Source: Pararge aegeria (Eukaryota; Arthropoda; Insecta; Lepidoptera; Nymphalidae). Taken from it: a DNA stretch of 64,000 bases. Each line of letters begins with the position of its first letter. Within the stretch, counting starts at the first letter, position 1. The stretch lies in contig NC_053195.1 of the NCBI RefSeq assembly GCF_905163445.1, forward strand, positions 2,532,501 to 2,596,500, written 5' to 3'. A program made the translations under genes and the position numbers. The notes under the pieces were generated by a model. It saw nothing but the letters and a program-made list of their open reading frames with translations. It did not search any database and was not told the DNA's origin. Below are positions 44,526 through 56,054 of the stretch, one piece after another.

Positions 44526-45925
44526 TATTAGTTCGATAAAAATATTGACAAGTTTTGGCATATTTTTCCTGAGTATTAATCTATGGCATTTCCTCAACTC
44601 GTAATCTGCAGGCATGATTATTGTTTAGTATATTTCTCATTAGCTCGATAAATGGACTGACAAGTCACAGGTTTATATCGCAAAACGCCAAAGTGCGCAC
44701 ACTTAGGTAAAAAGACAGTTATTCTCAAAAAAAACAGTTTCACTTAATGCGAAATCAAAATTTACATAAAGAATTGGTAATATATTATATAGTAGTGCGA
44801 TACACAACTAGCAGCTTAAACTAATAACAGCATTTAGTAGTAAAATAAAATATAAGGTGGCGCGTTTATAAGAAATTTAAACAATGCTTTAGCTTATTTT
44901 TAAATGATTTGAACGATTTCTCATAAAAAAAATTTTTTTGCATGACTATTGTATAGTAATGCTCCCTCAACCTGTATAGTTTTACTGCCATACTTAGTTC
45001 TAGTCTTGGGTAATCTTAATTTATACCTGTTTCGTGTTCGTGTATTCAGATGTGATTTAGTATTGTATATGTATTGTAGATATTATAGGTACTATTACGA
45101 TGTAAATATCATAGTAAACTTCTGCACCATAATATTTACTGCGTAGCTGTAAAATCTCTCTATTTTAACCACTAAAAACTGTACTCGTATAGTTGTAGCA
45201 TTCTTTTTTTTAACGTAGGATTTACTCATTATTCAAGGGGCCTCTTACGTAAGTAGGTGCCTACTGTGAATCTAATAAGTAACAGACAGGAAAATGGGTA
45301 TAAAGACTGAAAAACGACCTAAAATCCCCTGTATCCCGACGATGGGGGTGCTTAGACATAAAAATAACCTCGTTTGTCATTCTCCCCCAGACCTTGCAAT
45401 TAACTGGAGCGGTATGGAGACATATTGCCGTACTTTTCACCTTTCCACGAGGGTCCCTAAATCTTTTTTATAACTACCCACCATAAACAAGGCTAGACAA
45501 ATTAACATTCAGTCGAATTGTCTCCTCTGAGCGATATGGTAAGTAATAATAAAATTATTTTTCGTATCCCCTTTATGGTCAAATGTTGTTGTTTATTCGA
45601 TGTAAGTTATAAGCTCGGTATATTTATGGTGAACAAATAACCAATTGGGATGATTAACTACTGTCATATCTCCTGAAATCGGTACTGTCTGGCAACTATT
45701 TTATGGAATTATAACTAGGACTTATGGGATTTATTCTCCCCATAAAGGAAGACTTATGACGATACACTAGACCTAAGTGTCCCATAAAAACTGATGAAAT
45801 TATCCAACGTTGCTATAAACAAGAAAACATTAGAACAACCTGTTAACTCGAATGTAAGAGGCCAATAAAATAATACGCATGAATTTCTGGTACTCTGTGA
45901 CCATGAAACATATAAATTAAGGAAG
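44526..45925. other. No gene seen
   Basis: Unassigned. 45240-45480 is somewhat richer in GC and single copy in the window. Confidence 0.5.
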
Positions 45926-45929
45926 TATA

Positions 45930-46147
45930 ACTAACTAGTTGTTGCTCGCGTTCTTCGTCCGAGCTTATTACAGGTTTTTACTAATTTCGTGGGAACCGTT
46001 TATATTCCCGAGAAAAAAGTAGCCTCTGCTACTCACCGTCCTTTTAACTAACTCTTTGCCAAAAATCAAGTAGATGGGTTGCTTATTTAGGGCGTGAAAG
46101 AGAGACAAACAAACAAACATCGCATTCATAATATTATAGTAAGGATT
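45930..46147 (-). mobile_element. Helitron-like element
   Basis: AACTAGTTGTTGCTCGCGTT near its start (inverse of the CTAG end) and TCGCATTCATAATATTATAGTA at the other end. Confidence 0.55.
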
Positions 46148-46589
46148 AATATACAAAATTTTGTAATGAACCTAGTTAGATCTAAATGTAGCTCACTTTT
46201 TCGAAAAATTATCAACTGACTTTAATGAACCAGATACAAAAAATTTTAATCATTAATAGATTTAATTTGATTTCAAACAGTTAAACAAACTCTGGAAATT
46301 CCAAGATTTCCCTGTATTTCCCTGTATTTCCATGGGATGATGTTACCCTAACACATTCGACGTGACGATGAGAATACTTCAAACAATAAAATAATTTCTA
46401 TAAACGGTCCAAAATTATCGAGGAACAAACATAAAATGTAATAAAACCAAAATACAAACAGTCGAACTTAGAACCTGTTTCTTTTTTGAAACCGCTCAAA
46501 AAGCGTTTAAATAACAGACTTGCACACTTGTTGACATTTGATGAAAATACTTTAACTATAGGTTAATTAAATGTTTTTAATATAAGCAT

Positions 46590-46810
46590 TTAATATCACT
46601 TGTTTTAACGGTGAAGACAAATATCATGAGGAAAATTGCATGCCTGGGAGTTACGTTTATACTCCATAATTTTATCAACGGCGTGGCGTGTGAAGTCTAT
46701 CAATACGCACTTGGCTAGCGTTGTGTTTGCGTTGCGTTGTCCTAAACCCATCTTATTTTGAGAAGATACTTTTGCCCTGTAGTAGACTAGTAACGAAAAT
46801 TGGAAATGAT
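46590..46810 (+). mobile_element. SINE family B fragment
   Basis: ATATCACTTGTTTTAACGGT, GCATGCCTGGGAGTTAC and CTTGGCTAGCGTTGTG. Confidence 0.6.
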
Positions 46811-49104
46811 GATGGTGGATGTTATTACTGTTACCTCACTTACAAAATATAAAAAGATATATTTTCTCGAGATAAACTTCTTGGTCTACCAATTGTACCA
46901 TTAATAAAACTGTCCTTAAATAATTAAAGCATACAATATTATGAATAGACTATTATAAGTGACAACCCTATTTTTGATTCTAAGATCGTGAGCGAGTAGG
47001 GCGGTCGATATTTTATCTAATTCCGAGACCAAATATTGATCGGACGCATATCTTTACATATTGTAACAGGAAGTTTGCTCACGTTGAATTGGTCCTAATC
47101 CTTTGTTAATACAGGTTTTTCGAGCTTGCACATTTTTAATTCATATAGAAATTTACGCTTTTGAAAGCTATAGCCGTTGCTTTAACTGTAACGGTACACG
47201 TGACGTCTGCATTTTTCTTTCAAAAGAGCAGATGCATCTATGGAAATAGTACTATAGTAATTAATAGTGCAATAATTAGACGACGAATGGACTCACTTCA
47301 TTACTAAGGTGCTGTAGGCACTGAAGTAAATAATGCTGTCGAAAGTCAAAGTTTAGATAAATTATCAAAAAAGAAATGGAATTGATAATGAAACACTTGC
47401 ACTGTTTTTTAAAAGAGCAGATATTTTATTTTTGATAAATAGTAAAATCGTAATTAATTGTAAGAAACATTAGTGAAATGCAGTGAAATCTCATTCCATT
47501 GGATGGGTAATGTAACAGTATGATGGAATCCTCTTGATATTTTAAATGCAATAGTGTATTTGTCGGTTTATCCTTCATTGAGCATCCAATCGATTTAATT
47601 TGTGGCATAGAGTAAGTAATGTTGTAAGGACACGGAGTGTAACTTCTTAAGGCTGTTGTAAAATCAACATCTCCTGAGGAAGCTCCGGTTTCCGAGCGAA
47701 ACTTTAAGACTACGTAAGAGTACAATGCGAAGATATGTTTGGTATAGCAAATTAAGCTTAATTTTCATACTTTGTCCGCGAAGTAATGCCACCTTCTATC
47801 CCATATTGTGCTACATTTATTAATTAGTTAAATGCTCTGCTATCTTAAACTAAAGATATGGATATCTACTAAGTATAATTTAAAAAAACCTTGATGTATC
47901 TCTGTTCGTGGAAGCAATTATCACCTCGGACGTGGCGCCGGATGTTTTGTTTGCGTCTGATAATACGAGTATTTTGGCGACTACCTGAGCACCCCGTCCG
48001 TCTACCTGCCTTTGCATATTTGGAAATTATTTCACTAGCCTGCAGCTTGGTACATTATGCCCAGTTTCTATAGGTATTGTTGTACTCCGGTCTACATTTG
48101 TATAGTAACTTTTGTTTTTTTATAGTCTTGTTCTTCATTATAACAGCCAGGTGTTCTTTATGCACAAACAGCACCTTGCTTTGTCACAGTTATCGATTGT
48201 GAAACTAATAGCATAAGGTGAATTATGAAAACTGTTAAAAAAGTTCAGTTATTAGTGTTATAAACGTTAAACAGCTGAGGGCCGAATTGAGACCCTTGGG
48301 AGAGATTCCAGTAACGTAAACTTTCTCCATTAATTACAAAATTAACTTATTTAAGATAGCTATCCGGTCTTATACACATATATATCGAGCCTTTACCACC
48401 AAATCAGCGTAACCAAACATTTTTTTTTTTCAGAAGTAGATGTAATCTTTCACATGACAGATGACATGTAGATGTCTTCGGCGGTAAAAGCTCGATTTCA
48501 TATGATGGTGATTTATAGTTGTCATTTATTTTAAAAACCTTTTAACTCTTAATTAGTAATTTGTTACTTCTAAAGAAATGTTCTAATCATTTGTAGTTTT
48601 TTATATGTGTAGGAAACATCTTTACAAAAAAATGTTACGAAAGCCGAACCGAAAGTAAATAAATTTTTGAACTTAAAATCAAGCTTGAATAAGTACTGTG
48701 TGCTACAACTAGCCTCCAGTGCTGAAAAATAAACAACTTCTACTGACTTTTATAAAAAGGGACCTACTTTAATGTAATGAATACTTCTGCGTCACCCTTT
48801 CGAGTGTGCAGGCGTTATGTTATGTTATGTGATTGTGTAAACAATGCAAATTTATGCGTCTATCTAAATACTCCGAAAACATAAACCTCGTCTTTTTTTA
48901 AGACGGTTAAAAACACGTGATGGCCTTGTTATATGAATATAATATCATTGATGGAAGTTTGTTGTACTTCCGCTAATTTATCAGTAACATATCACGCGTA
49001 GTATATATATTACGTCGTATTAAACGTTAATATGTGAGTTACACGTGTAAGCGGCTTTTGGCTCCTCTGGGCCCCAAGTCGGCCATTGCTATTGTGTCTC
49101 AGTA
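46811..49104. other. No gene seen
   Basis: A family H piece at 47670-47780 (CTGAGGAAGCTCCGGTTTCC). A short family C or LINE scrap near 47890. The remaining 2 kb is unassigned. Confidence 0.5.
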
Positions 49105-49560
49105 TTTGATCAAATTCAAAAACAAATTCAAAATTTCTTTATTCATTTAGGCCTATCACAGGCACTTATGAAGCGTTCATACATAATTGTTTACATAATT
49201 GTAACGGGATGGTGATAACTTCGTTCGCAAACTTAAATCTAAAGCTACGAGGGTTCCAAACGCGCCCTGGTCTAAGAAGAGCCCACAACAAACTTTAGCC
49301 GGGTAAATTTATTTTTTTGTTATCACCATCTTCCAGTAAATTTAAATTAAGCTATGAAGCTAGAGCAATTCACACCCAAGCTTTTTTATCGTTTAAGTTT
49401 CCTTAATATTATAATAGGATTTTTCTGTAAGCTTACGTTTTATATAAACTTTGAACTTATTGAGAGACAACTCAAAGATTTCATTTGGTAATTTGTTATA
49501 AAATAAAACAATGACATCATAGTTATGATGAAAAAAAATAATGAAAATGTAAAAAAAACA
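49105..49560 (-). mobile_element. Jockey-like LINE: RT C-terminus plus family E 3' UTR
   Basis: The minus strand reads LPNEIFELSLNKFKVYIKRK and SYYNIKE (49393-49500), a stop, then the family E UTR (GGCTAAAGTTTGTTGTGGGC) to a TTTTGAATTTG tail at 49110. This copy shows that family E sequences are LINE 3' ends. Confidence 0.8.
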
Positions 49561-49819
49561 AAAACGTTTTAATAACATTTAAATACTAGCACTGTTGCCC
49601 GCTTGTATCTTTGACCGCGTTTACTAAGTTTTTATACAAATCACGTGGGAGCAGTTTGTTTCATCATCATCATCATCATTTTCATAAAGCATAGGTTTAA
49701 AATAAATAAGCACCCTTTGTAACAACTGGTAGGAGCTACCCTCTGTAACACAGGTTTTCCTTCCGCAGAGGTTAGGGCATTCATGAAATTATTGTATCCA
49801 TTATTTTTAGCCTAAATAA

Positions 49820-50125
49820 ATGATTGTTATTATTATCATATCAACCCATTATGGGTCCATTACAGGGCACGGGTCTCCTTCCACAATGCGAAGCGGTTAA
49901 GGCCCTAGTCCACCACGCTGCGGTGCGGATTGGTGGACTCCACACACCTTTGAGAACATAATCGAGTACTCTCATTCATGCAGGTTTCCTCACGATGTTT
50001 TCCTTCACCGGTGCAGCAAGTGATATTTTAATTACTTAAAACGCACATAACTTGGAAAAGTTAGAGGTACGTGCTGGGATTCGAACTCGGCCCCCCCCCC
50101 CCCCCCCAAACTGCGCTATCACCGT
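49820..50125 (-). mobile_element. SINE family B with poly(C) run in the head
   Basis: CATATCAACCCATTATGGGT tail, CTCACGATGTTTTCCTTCAC, AAAACGCACATAACTTGGAA, GCTGGGATTCGAACTCGGCC, then a C run at about 50090-50107. Confidence 0.8.
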
Positions 50126-50185
50126 TTCCAGTTTGTTTACAGGGATAAAAAGGACCCTACGTGTCTATCCGTCGTTTCAACTAAC

Positions 50186-50389
50186 TGTTACAGTAATTTT
50201 ATAAAGTGGATAAATAATTAAACTTTTGGTAACTATAAATTCATATTGGCCAGATATTTTACTAAATTGATTAGGATTTTTTTACAAATACTCTTATAAT
50301 TATTATTTAATTAATAAATAGTCTCACGAAACAATTTCAATTCTATGTGATTAACAACCAATGTTTATGAAATTGATTTTGGTGGGTAA
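50186..50389 (-). mobile_element. TG...CA mini-element, long variant, interrupted by a Helitron-like element
   Basis: TGTTACAGTAATTTTATAAA onward matches 23430. At GGTGGGTAA it stops and the 50390 element begins. After 50826 a TTTTATATAAA piece fits the expected continuation. Confidence 0.6.
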
Positions 50390-50826
50390 TCCCTACTTCC
50401 CTACTAATATTATAAATGTCAATAAGTAAGTTTGTTTGTTACGCTTTCACGCAAAAACTATACCCATGAAACTTTGTACCCATGTTCTTGGAAGTGTTAC
50501 AAGTAATATAGGATACGTTTTATCCCGACATTAAGCTCGGTTTCTATGGGAGAGGGGATGAGTGTTTGACGATTTTACTCCATAACTCCGACAAATTATA
50601 ACCGATTTAAATAATTATTTTTGTACTATAGAGCTTATAATACGTGTTTAATTTTGCCCAAACTGTGGTTGGAGATAGAGGGCAGAACTCCTCAGCAGAC
50701 AGCAGCAAACCTCTCTTTTAAGGCTTAGCGATACTGAATACTTTAAGTTTTTTTAGATTTTATTTAAATTTAATGCCACATCAAAAAACAAAATCAAACG
50801 CAGACGAAGTCGCGGGCAACAGCTAG
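50390..50826 (+). mobile_element. Helitron-like element, full length
   Basis: 437 bp. Starts TCCCTACTTCCCTACTAATA after an A and ends CGCAGACGAAGTCGCGGGCA then ACAGCTAG before a T. Hairpin GAC-GAA-GTC about 11 nt before CTAG. No target duplication. Confidence 0.7.
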
Positions 50827-50876
50827 TTTTATATAAAGTAAACACATATACAGATGAAACTTAGAATAGAAAATAG

Positions 50877-50996
50877 AGCGTGCAAAGGCGGTCTTATCAC
50901 TAAAGCGATCTCTTCCAGACAACCTTTGACGTTAGGAAAAACTAATTATTGACGCTTGATTTCTACGCTTATTGTTAGGACTACGTCTCTCTCGGG
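50877..50996 (-). repeat. Local duplicate, copy 1 (LINE 3' end type)
   Basis: AGCGTGCAAAGGCGGTCTTA to GGACTACGTCTCTCTCGGG. About 6 differences over 118 bp from 51768-51888. Confidence 0.8.
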
Positions 50997-51039
50997 TGAT
51001 CGATACTTGGCACAAAACAGATATATTTGGCACAAACAG

Positions 51040-51260
51040 AGTTATGTGCGTTTTTAGCAATTAAATATCGCTTGTTTTCATGAAGTAGGAGAAACTCTTG
51101 AAATTTCCTACGAAGTACCCGAGAATTCTCCATAATGTCTTCAAAGTGAAGTGAACTCTACCAGTCCGCAATTGGCCAGCGTGGTGGACTAAGGCCTAAA
51201 CCTTTTCATTCTAAGAGGAGACTCATGTCATGTAGTGGATCTGTAATGGGTTGTTAACGG
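51040..51260 (+). mobile_element. SINE family B fragment
   Basis: AGTTATGTGCGTTTTTAGCA, TCGCTTGTTTTCATGAAG and GGCCAGCGTGGTGGACTAAG. Confidence 0.65.
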
Positions 51261-51365
51261 TGTTTCTTCGCTATCCACTTCTACTTACATCGTTATGGCA
51301 TCAACGCATTAAATCTCCTTAATAGGGGAAGATGAGTTTGTCCATCTATAGGAGGCTATAGTATA

Positions 51366-52011
51366 CAGGCTGGCCGGTCAATTGACGTCACAAAAAAATT
51401 TGGTCCGGTATGTTGTGAAGTATCCGAATGCCCCCCCCATGTATGGTCAGCGTTTTATTATAGTTTTGGATTTTTTGAGGAATTTCGACATGAACATCTT
51501 AAAAAATTTCTAAAAAAGGCAAAATATTTTTTTTTTAGTATTTTATTTTTTTGCAACTGAATTCTCATGAGTTGTGCTTTTATACATAAAATAATCAGCT
51601 TCGTAAGTAATGTAAGTTATGAAAATGTTAGTCTAAAGTTAAAAATTTAAATTAGTTTCGTGAATTATTACTTGAATTTTTTATTTTAAAGTTGATAATT
51701 TAAGTTAAACTTTTAACTTAAATTTTTACCCCAAATTTTGTACCCCAATTGAAATTTTTACAAATTGAGCGTGCAAAGGCGGTCTTATCGCTAAAGCGAT
51801 CTCTTCCAGACAACTTTTGACGTTAGGAAAGACGAATTATTGACGCTTGATTTATACGCTTATTGTTAGGACTACGTCTCTTTCGGGGGGTCCGGTATGT
51901 TGTGGGGTACCAATTAAAATTATAGAAAAAAAAAAAATCTCTGAACATACGAATACTCCACAACATACCGACCAAAATATTTTTTATGAAGTCAACTGAC
52001 CGGCCATCCTG
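51366..52011. mobile_element. 646-bp long-TIR DNA element with TATA duplication
   Basis: TIRs of about 70 bp, imperfect: CAGGCTGGCCGGTCAATTGA and (inverted) CAGGATGGCCGGTCAGTTGA, continuing through GGT.CGGTATGTTGTG. TATA at 51362-51365 and 52012-52015. No transposase frame, so non-autonomous. Confidence 0.75.
51768..51888 (-). repeat. Local duplicate, copy 2, inside the 646-bp element
   Basis: See 50877-50996. It abuts a repeated TIR-like piece (GGTCCGGTATGTTGTGGGG) at 51889-51910. Confidence 0.8.
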
Positions 52012-52248
52012 TATACGAGCCCCTCATCAAAACAAAACGGGAATGCAATCCATCTACCAGATTTGATAACCGTTCGAATTGCACCATAAAACGGCATCGT
52101 AAACCCCTCGCACTTACATTGTTTATTAAGGAGTCGTTTGTTTTACGACTGCATACTAAATACAACTCCAAAATATTGCGAAACTCACTTGCAATTAAAG
52201 GTTTGGGGTTGTCTGATTGATAATAACAATATATCCCCTTACCCCAAG

Positions 52249-52432
52249 CAGTGGCGTGCATAGAGGGTATGCACAGGGTATGCAGATGATATAAAATGAA
52301 GAAAATCTTCAGTACGAGTTATAAATACTTAAGGGTAGACTTTATACAGCCCTTGCAATGCCTATCCTTAAGTTATTTACGAGTTATAAAAGACTTAAGG
52401 ATAGGCATTGTAAGAGTCTATGCACGCCACTG
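52249..52432. mobile_element. hAT-like MITE, copy 2
   Basis: 184 bp with CAGTGGCGTGCATA TIRs. Flanking octamers ACCCCAAG (52241-52248) and ACCCGAAG (52433-52440) agree at 7 of 8. Holds a perfect 17-bp inverted repeat (CAATGCCTATCCTTAAG). Confidence 0.82.
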
Positions 52433-52792
52433 ACCCGAAGTTGAAATCTTATTATTATTATACCAATGCCGACGGAATAATGTATCCTATCATTAGGTAC
52501 TAACTCATTGCTTGTCTACAAGGCACGAGTAAGCGAGTCGTGCGTGCTCTGTAGTAGGCCAGCTGAGAATGAGGTTTTTATTCTTCCAGTATAAGTTAGC
52601 CCTTGACTGCAATCTTACCTGCTGGTAAGAGATGATGAAATCTAAGATGGTAACGGGCTAACGTGCAGGGCTAGCACGGACCCAATGAAAATATATCCCC
52701 AGATTGTATCCCCTGACAAGGGATATAATTAACGTGCCCACCTGCTAAATCACTGGAACATGGAATAGGAGAAGTTTACCCCCGTTTATATA

Positions 52793-53728
52793 CACATACT
52801 GTACCCCAAAGCGGACCCCAGCGCCATCTGTCGGGCTGATTTGTCAATCTAAACGATCCAGGGTGCCACTAAAACGCATACCAAAAAATTCATTCAAATC
52901 GGTCCAGCCGTTTAGGAGGAGTTCAGTGACATACACACGCACACAAGAAATATATAATATACTAGCTGACCCGCGCAACTTCGTCTGCATCAAATATAAT
53001 TAAAATATTTTTAAGCATTTCTATACCCGTCGTAACGTCTAAACGCTAGGTCCAATTTGAATAATTTAAAGAGGAATTTGCAGGTACGTAATCAATTTTA
53101 ACTATAAAACTATTTATTTGGATAAAGATCTGATAGGAACGTCACCATCTTAAGATTGTACCAGTGTTTTGATTGACAAATTATAACAAAAAGCGGGCCT
53201 ATAGCCTCCCGGGCTTTTTTTAAAGTAATAATGATTACTTTAAACATCTCCATCGATTCACACATACATACTCACAAACTTTCGCATTTATAATATAAGT
53301 AAGATGGTACGCATGCATTCGATCGTTTTCCCATATGCTTTGCGACTCGCTGTTATCTGTGAAGATTTAAAATTAGACAATACATGTTTGGTAGTACACA
53401 CTGTCAAATAAAAAAAGAATTATCAAAATCGGTGCAAATTTAATCGGTGAAGTAAAATTGATAAAAGTTTTCATAGTTTTCACAGATAAAAAGTATCCTT
53501 TATGTTGACCCGGGATATCAGCTACCACTATACCAAATTTTATTTAAATCCGTTCAGTAGGATTTTACGTGATGCCCGGACAGACAGACTGACAGACAGA
53601 CAAAAATTAAATAAAAATCTGTTTTGGACTCAGTATCGATTATAAAGCATCCCCCGGTCAAATTTTCAAAATATATTATATGTACAGAAATCTTCCAGTT
53701 ACAGTTTTATTATAAGTATAGATAAGAT
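52793..53728 (-). mobile_element. Helitron-like sequence (third layer)
   Basis: 52793-52961 (GGTCCAGCCGTTTAGGAGGA, ACATACACACGCACACAAG) and 53305-53728 (AATCGGTGCAAATTTAATC, CCGTTCAGTAGGATTTTACG). It may be two pieces; edges are approximate. Confidence 0.55.
52962..53304 (-). mobile_element. Helitron-like element (innermost layer)
   Basis: 343 bp. On the minus strand it starts TCTTACTTATATTATAAATG (after A) and ends GCAGACGAAGTTGCGCGGGT then CAGCTAG before T. Confidence 0.68.
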
Positions 53729-54070
53729 GTTATTTGGATATTATTTCCACTTGTGCGCCAATGCTCTGAGAGTTGATCAAGCTGTGAGAAAAGTAAATTG
53801 TTATCCTTTCTCCGGGAAGATAATTGTCTCCTGCCCTTGCTAGCCGTGATAAGGATTATCTTACACCTATACCCCAAATCGGTTTCTACACGACATCTTA
53901 CCTGAACGCTAAATCTCTTGTTTGTTGGTAATCAGCCACGGCCGAAGCCTCCCACCAGACAGAAAAGCTTAAGCCTCATGCGCCTGTAATTACACCGGCA
54001 GGCAGATTGCTTGGCGTCAGCAATGCTGCTTAGCGGCAGAAATAAGAGTGGCGGAAAGTTCTACTACCAC

Positions 54071-55010
54071 TATAGGCTAGGCTATACCATCGCGGTAAGA
54101 CTCATAAGGGGCGAGGAAACGAAGCCATAGCGTTGGCGGGCGATATGTTTGCGGTGGATCGTAAAATAAATGTTTTGTTTTTGGAAAATGTTACTTAACA
54201 GACAGACAAGTCGTGGAGAACCACTAGTATTTTACGTGGCGCGCCGATGTTATAGTAACTATGTAATAGTTTAAAAAAATGTTTAACGAATAATTTCTGT
54301 ACCTTTATCACGGTGCTATTTTGGTATCCAAAACCATTATAAAAGTTTTATTGAACCAGAAATACATTTTATAATATTCATCGGTGATATGATAAAAATA
54401 CACCAAACTTTTTATGATATGATCAATCGTTATTCGTTCATTAATAAAAAATAAGTAACTTGCTAAAAGCGAAACACTTTTGGCAAGTTACCTTAATTAA
54501 TGAGCGAATAAAATGTCTAATTGCTATTAACGTTATCTTAGTGTTATAGAGATTATTAAGATAAAGAAGGGTACATCAATCATCCAGTAACACACATAAA
54601 AACAACCCTCTTATTTAATTTAACTAAGTTTTTATTACTCCGTTATTAATAACTAAGTTTTTTTCATAGACATCTTTTTATCCTTGTACCACGCTTGGTG
54701 GGATCGGCGCAACCTGTCTAGCTTCTAAAGTATTTTCTTCTACGCCTTTGGTTGCCTGGAAGAGATCGCTTATATAGCGATGAGGCTGCCAAGTGTTACC
54801 TTCTACCTTAACGTTTTATTTGTATTTTGTGAATTTTCTGCGTGTGGTGTACAATAAAAGTATATTCATTCATTCATTCATTCATCCATTCATTCATGTC
54901 TTTTTCGTACATTTACTTTTATGAGCCCTTTTCACACACATCTCTTCTTTGGTTATCCTATACTCCTTTTACCTTCCATATTTCCATCCAATTTTTTTTA
55001 TATTTAGTTT
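54071..55010. other. No gene; hairpin and LINE-end scraps
   Basis: 54430-54512 is a long imperfect inverted repeat (separate entry). 54740-54860 carries GGTTGCCTGGAAGAGATCGC and GTACAATAAAAG, a LINE 3' end, followed by an (ATTC)n run to 54898. Confidence 0.6.
54430..54512. repeat. Long imperfect inverted repeat
   Basis: Core arms 54455-54469 and 54477-54491 (GTAACTTGCTAAAAG, one mismatch, 7-nt loop), with outer pairing of TTATTCGTTCATTAAT and its relative on the right. Confidence 0.8.
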
Positions 55011-55270
55011 GACGGCCGATTGGCGCAGTGACCAAGCAGCGACCCTGCTTTCTTAGTCCGGCGGTTCAATTCCCACAACTGGAAAATGTTTGTGTGATCA
55101 ACATGAATGTCTGGATGTTTATATGTATATTATAGGTATTTATGTATATTATTCATATAGATAGATATTCATCAGTCATCTTAGTTCTCATTACACAAGC
55201 TACGCTTACTCTGGGGGCTAGATGGCGATTTGTGTAATGTCGTAGTTATATTTATTTATTTTTATTTATA
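55011..55270 (+). mobile_element. SINE family A, full length
   Basis: GACGGCCGATTGGCGCAGTG head with GGTTCAATTCCCACAACTGG (B box with one change), CTGGATGTTTATATGTATAT tail, CTAGATGGCGATTTG and an (ATTT)n end. Confidence 0.88.
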
Positions 55271-55369
55271 TACTTATTTAACATTAATTTTCTTTCATAT
55301 ACATTTATCGATATTTATCAGAATATTTTTATTAACGGCTGCCTATATCCATAGATGTTTTTACGTGCA

Positions 55370-55580
55370 AAAATATAAACCCGGCTAAGTTTGTTGTGGG
55401 CTTCTTCTTAGACCAGGACGCGTAGCTTTAGCTTAGCTTAGCTCGTAGCTTTAATTTTAAGTTTACGAATGTGGTTTTCGCCATCATCTCACTACCGTGT
55501 GGTTCTTATGTACGCATCAAAAGTGCCACCTGTGGGCCTACTTGAATAAAGATATTTTTGACTTTGACTTTGACTTTGAA
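55370..55580 (+). mobile_element. Jockey-like LINE 3' tail (family D), best copy
   Basis: CCCGGCTAAGTTTGTTGTGG, a TAGCT repeat, GTTTACGAATGTGGTTTTCG, AAGTGCCACCTGTGGGCC, CTTGAATAAAG and (TTTGAC)n. Confidence 0.8.
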
Positions 55581-55779
55581 TCATGGGATTCTAACATCAA
55601 AAGTGTCACACGCTCGATAATTTATCGCATGAAGTGTAAAACGCAGATGGTAATAAACGAACACTGCTTTACATAGAAATTATGGACTCACTGCAGAAGT
55701 TTGTGCTGTATAAATGTGAATGTGTGGGTCCCGGCAGTGCAATTAGGTAGTTTTGGGAATTTCTTTCTTTTCTGGTCTT

Positions 55780-56045
55780 GTCTGGTGGGAGGCTTCCGCC
55801 TTGGCTAGTTACTAACCTTTTAGACAGAGTTCCACTTTCCATCAAGTAGGCTATCCGCTTTATCCATCATTGATTGAGTATAAAAAAAACCTACCTACAA
55901 AAACGTGCCGCAAAGCGATTTATTGCTTTAATACGATATCGCCTATTATTGCCATACCCCTAACAAGTTAGCACGCTACCATTTAAGACTGTATCATCAC
56001 CTGCCAGTAGGTGATTCCAGTCAAAGACAAACCTACAAAAAAAAA
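55780..56045. repeat. Family C repeat fragments
   Basis: GGTGGGAGGCTTCCGCCTTG, AACGTGCCGCAAAGCGATTT and CACCTGCCAGTAGGTGATTC. Confidence 0.6.
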
Positions 56046-56054
56046 AAGATAGGT

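Larger units (their letters stand above)
52666..53848. mobile_element. Family G MITE, split copy (second layer)
   Basis: Left part GCAGGGCTAGCACGG to GTTTACCCCCGTTTATAT (52666-52792). Right part TTATTTGGATATTATTTCCA to TGCCCTTGCTAGCCGTG (53729-53848). Inverse orientation to the 58861 copy. Confidence 0.8.
52585..54070. repeat. Family C repeat, outer layer of a four-level nest
   Basis: Left part 52595-52665 (CCCTTGACTGCAATCTTACC, AAGATGGTAACGGGCTAACG). Right part 53849-54070 (TACCCCAAATCGGTTTCTAC, CCACGGCCGAAGCCTCCCAC). Order matches the uninterrupted copy at 22.56 kb. Confidence 0.8.

Noticed and set aside
49660..49682. Short direct repeats as a CRISPR-like array
   Set aside because: Only an (ATC)n microsatellite; CRISPR arrays are not expected in an insect genome.
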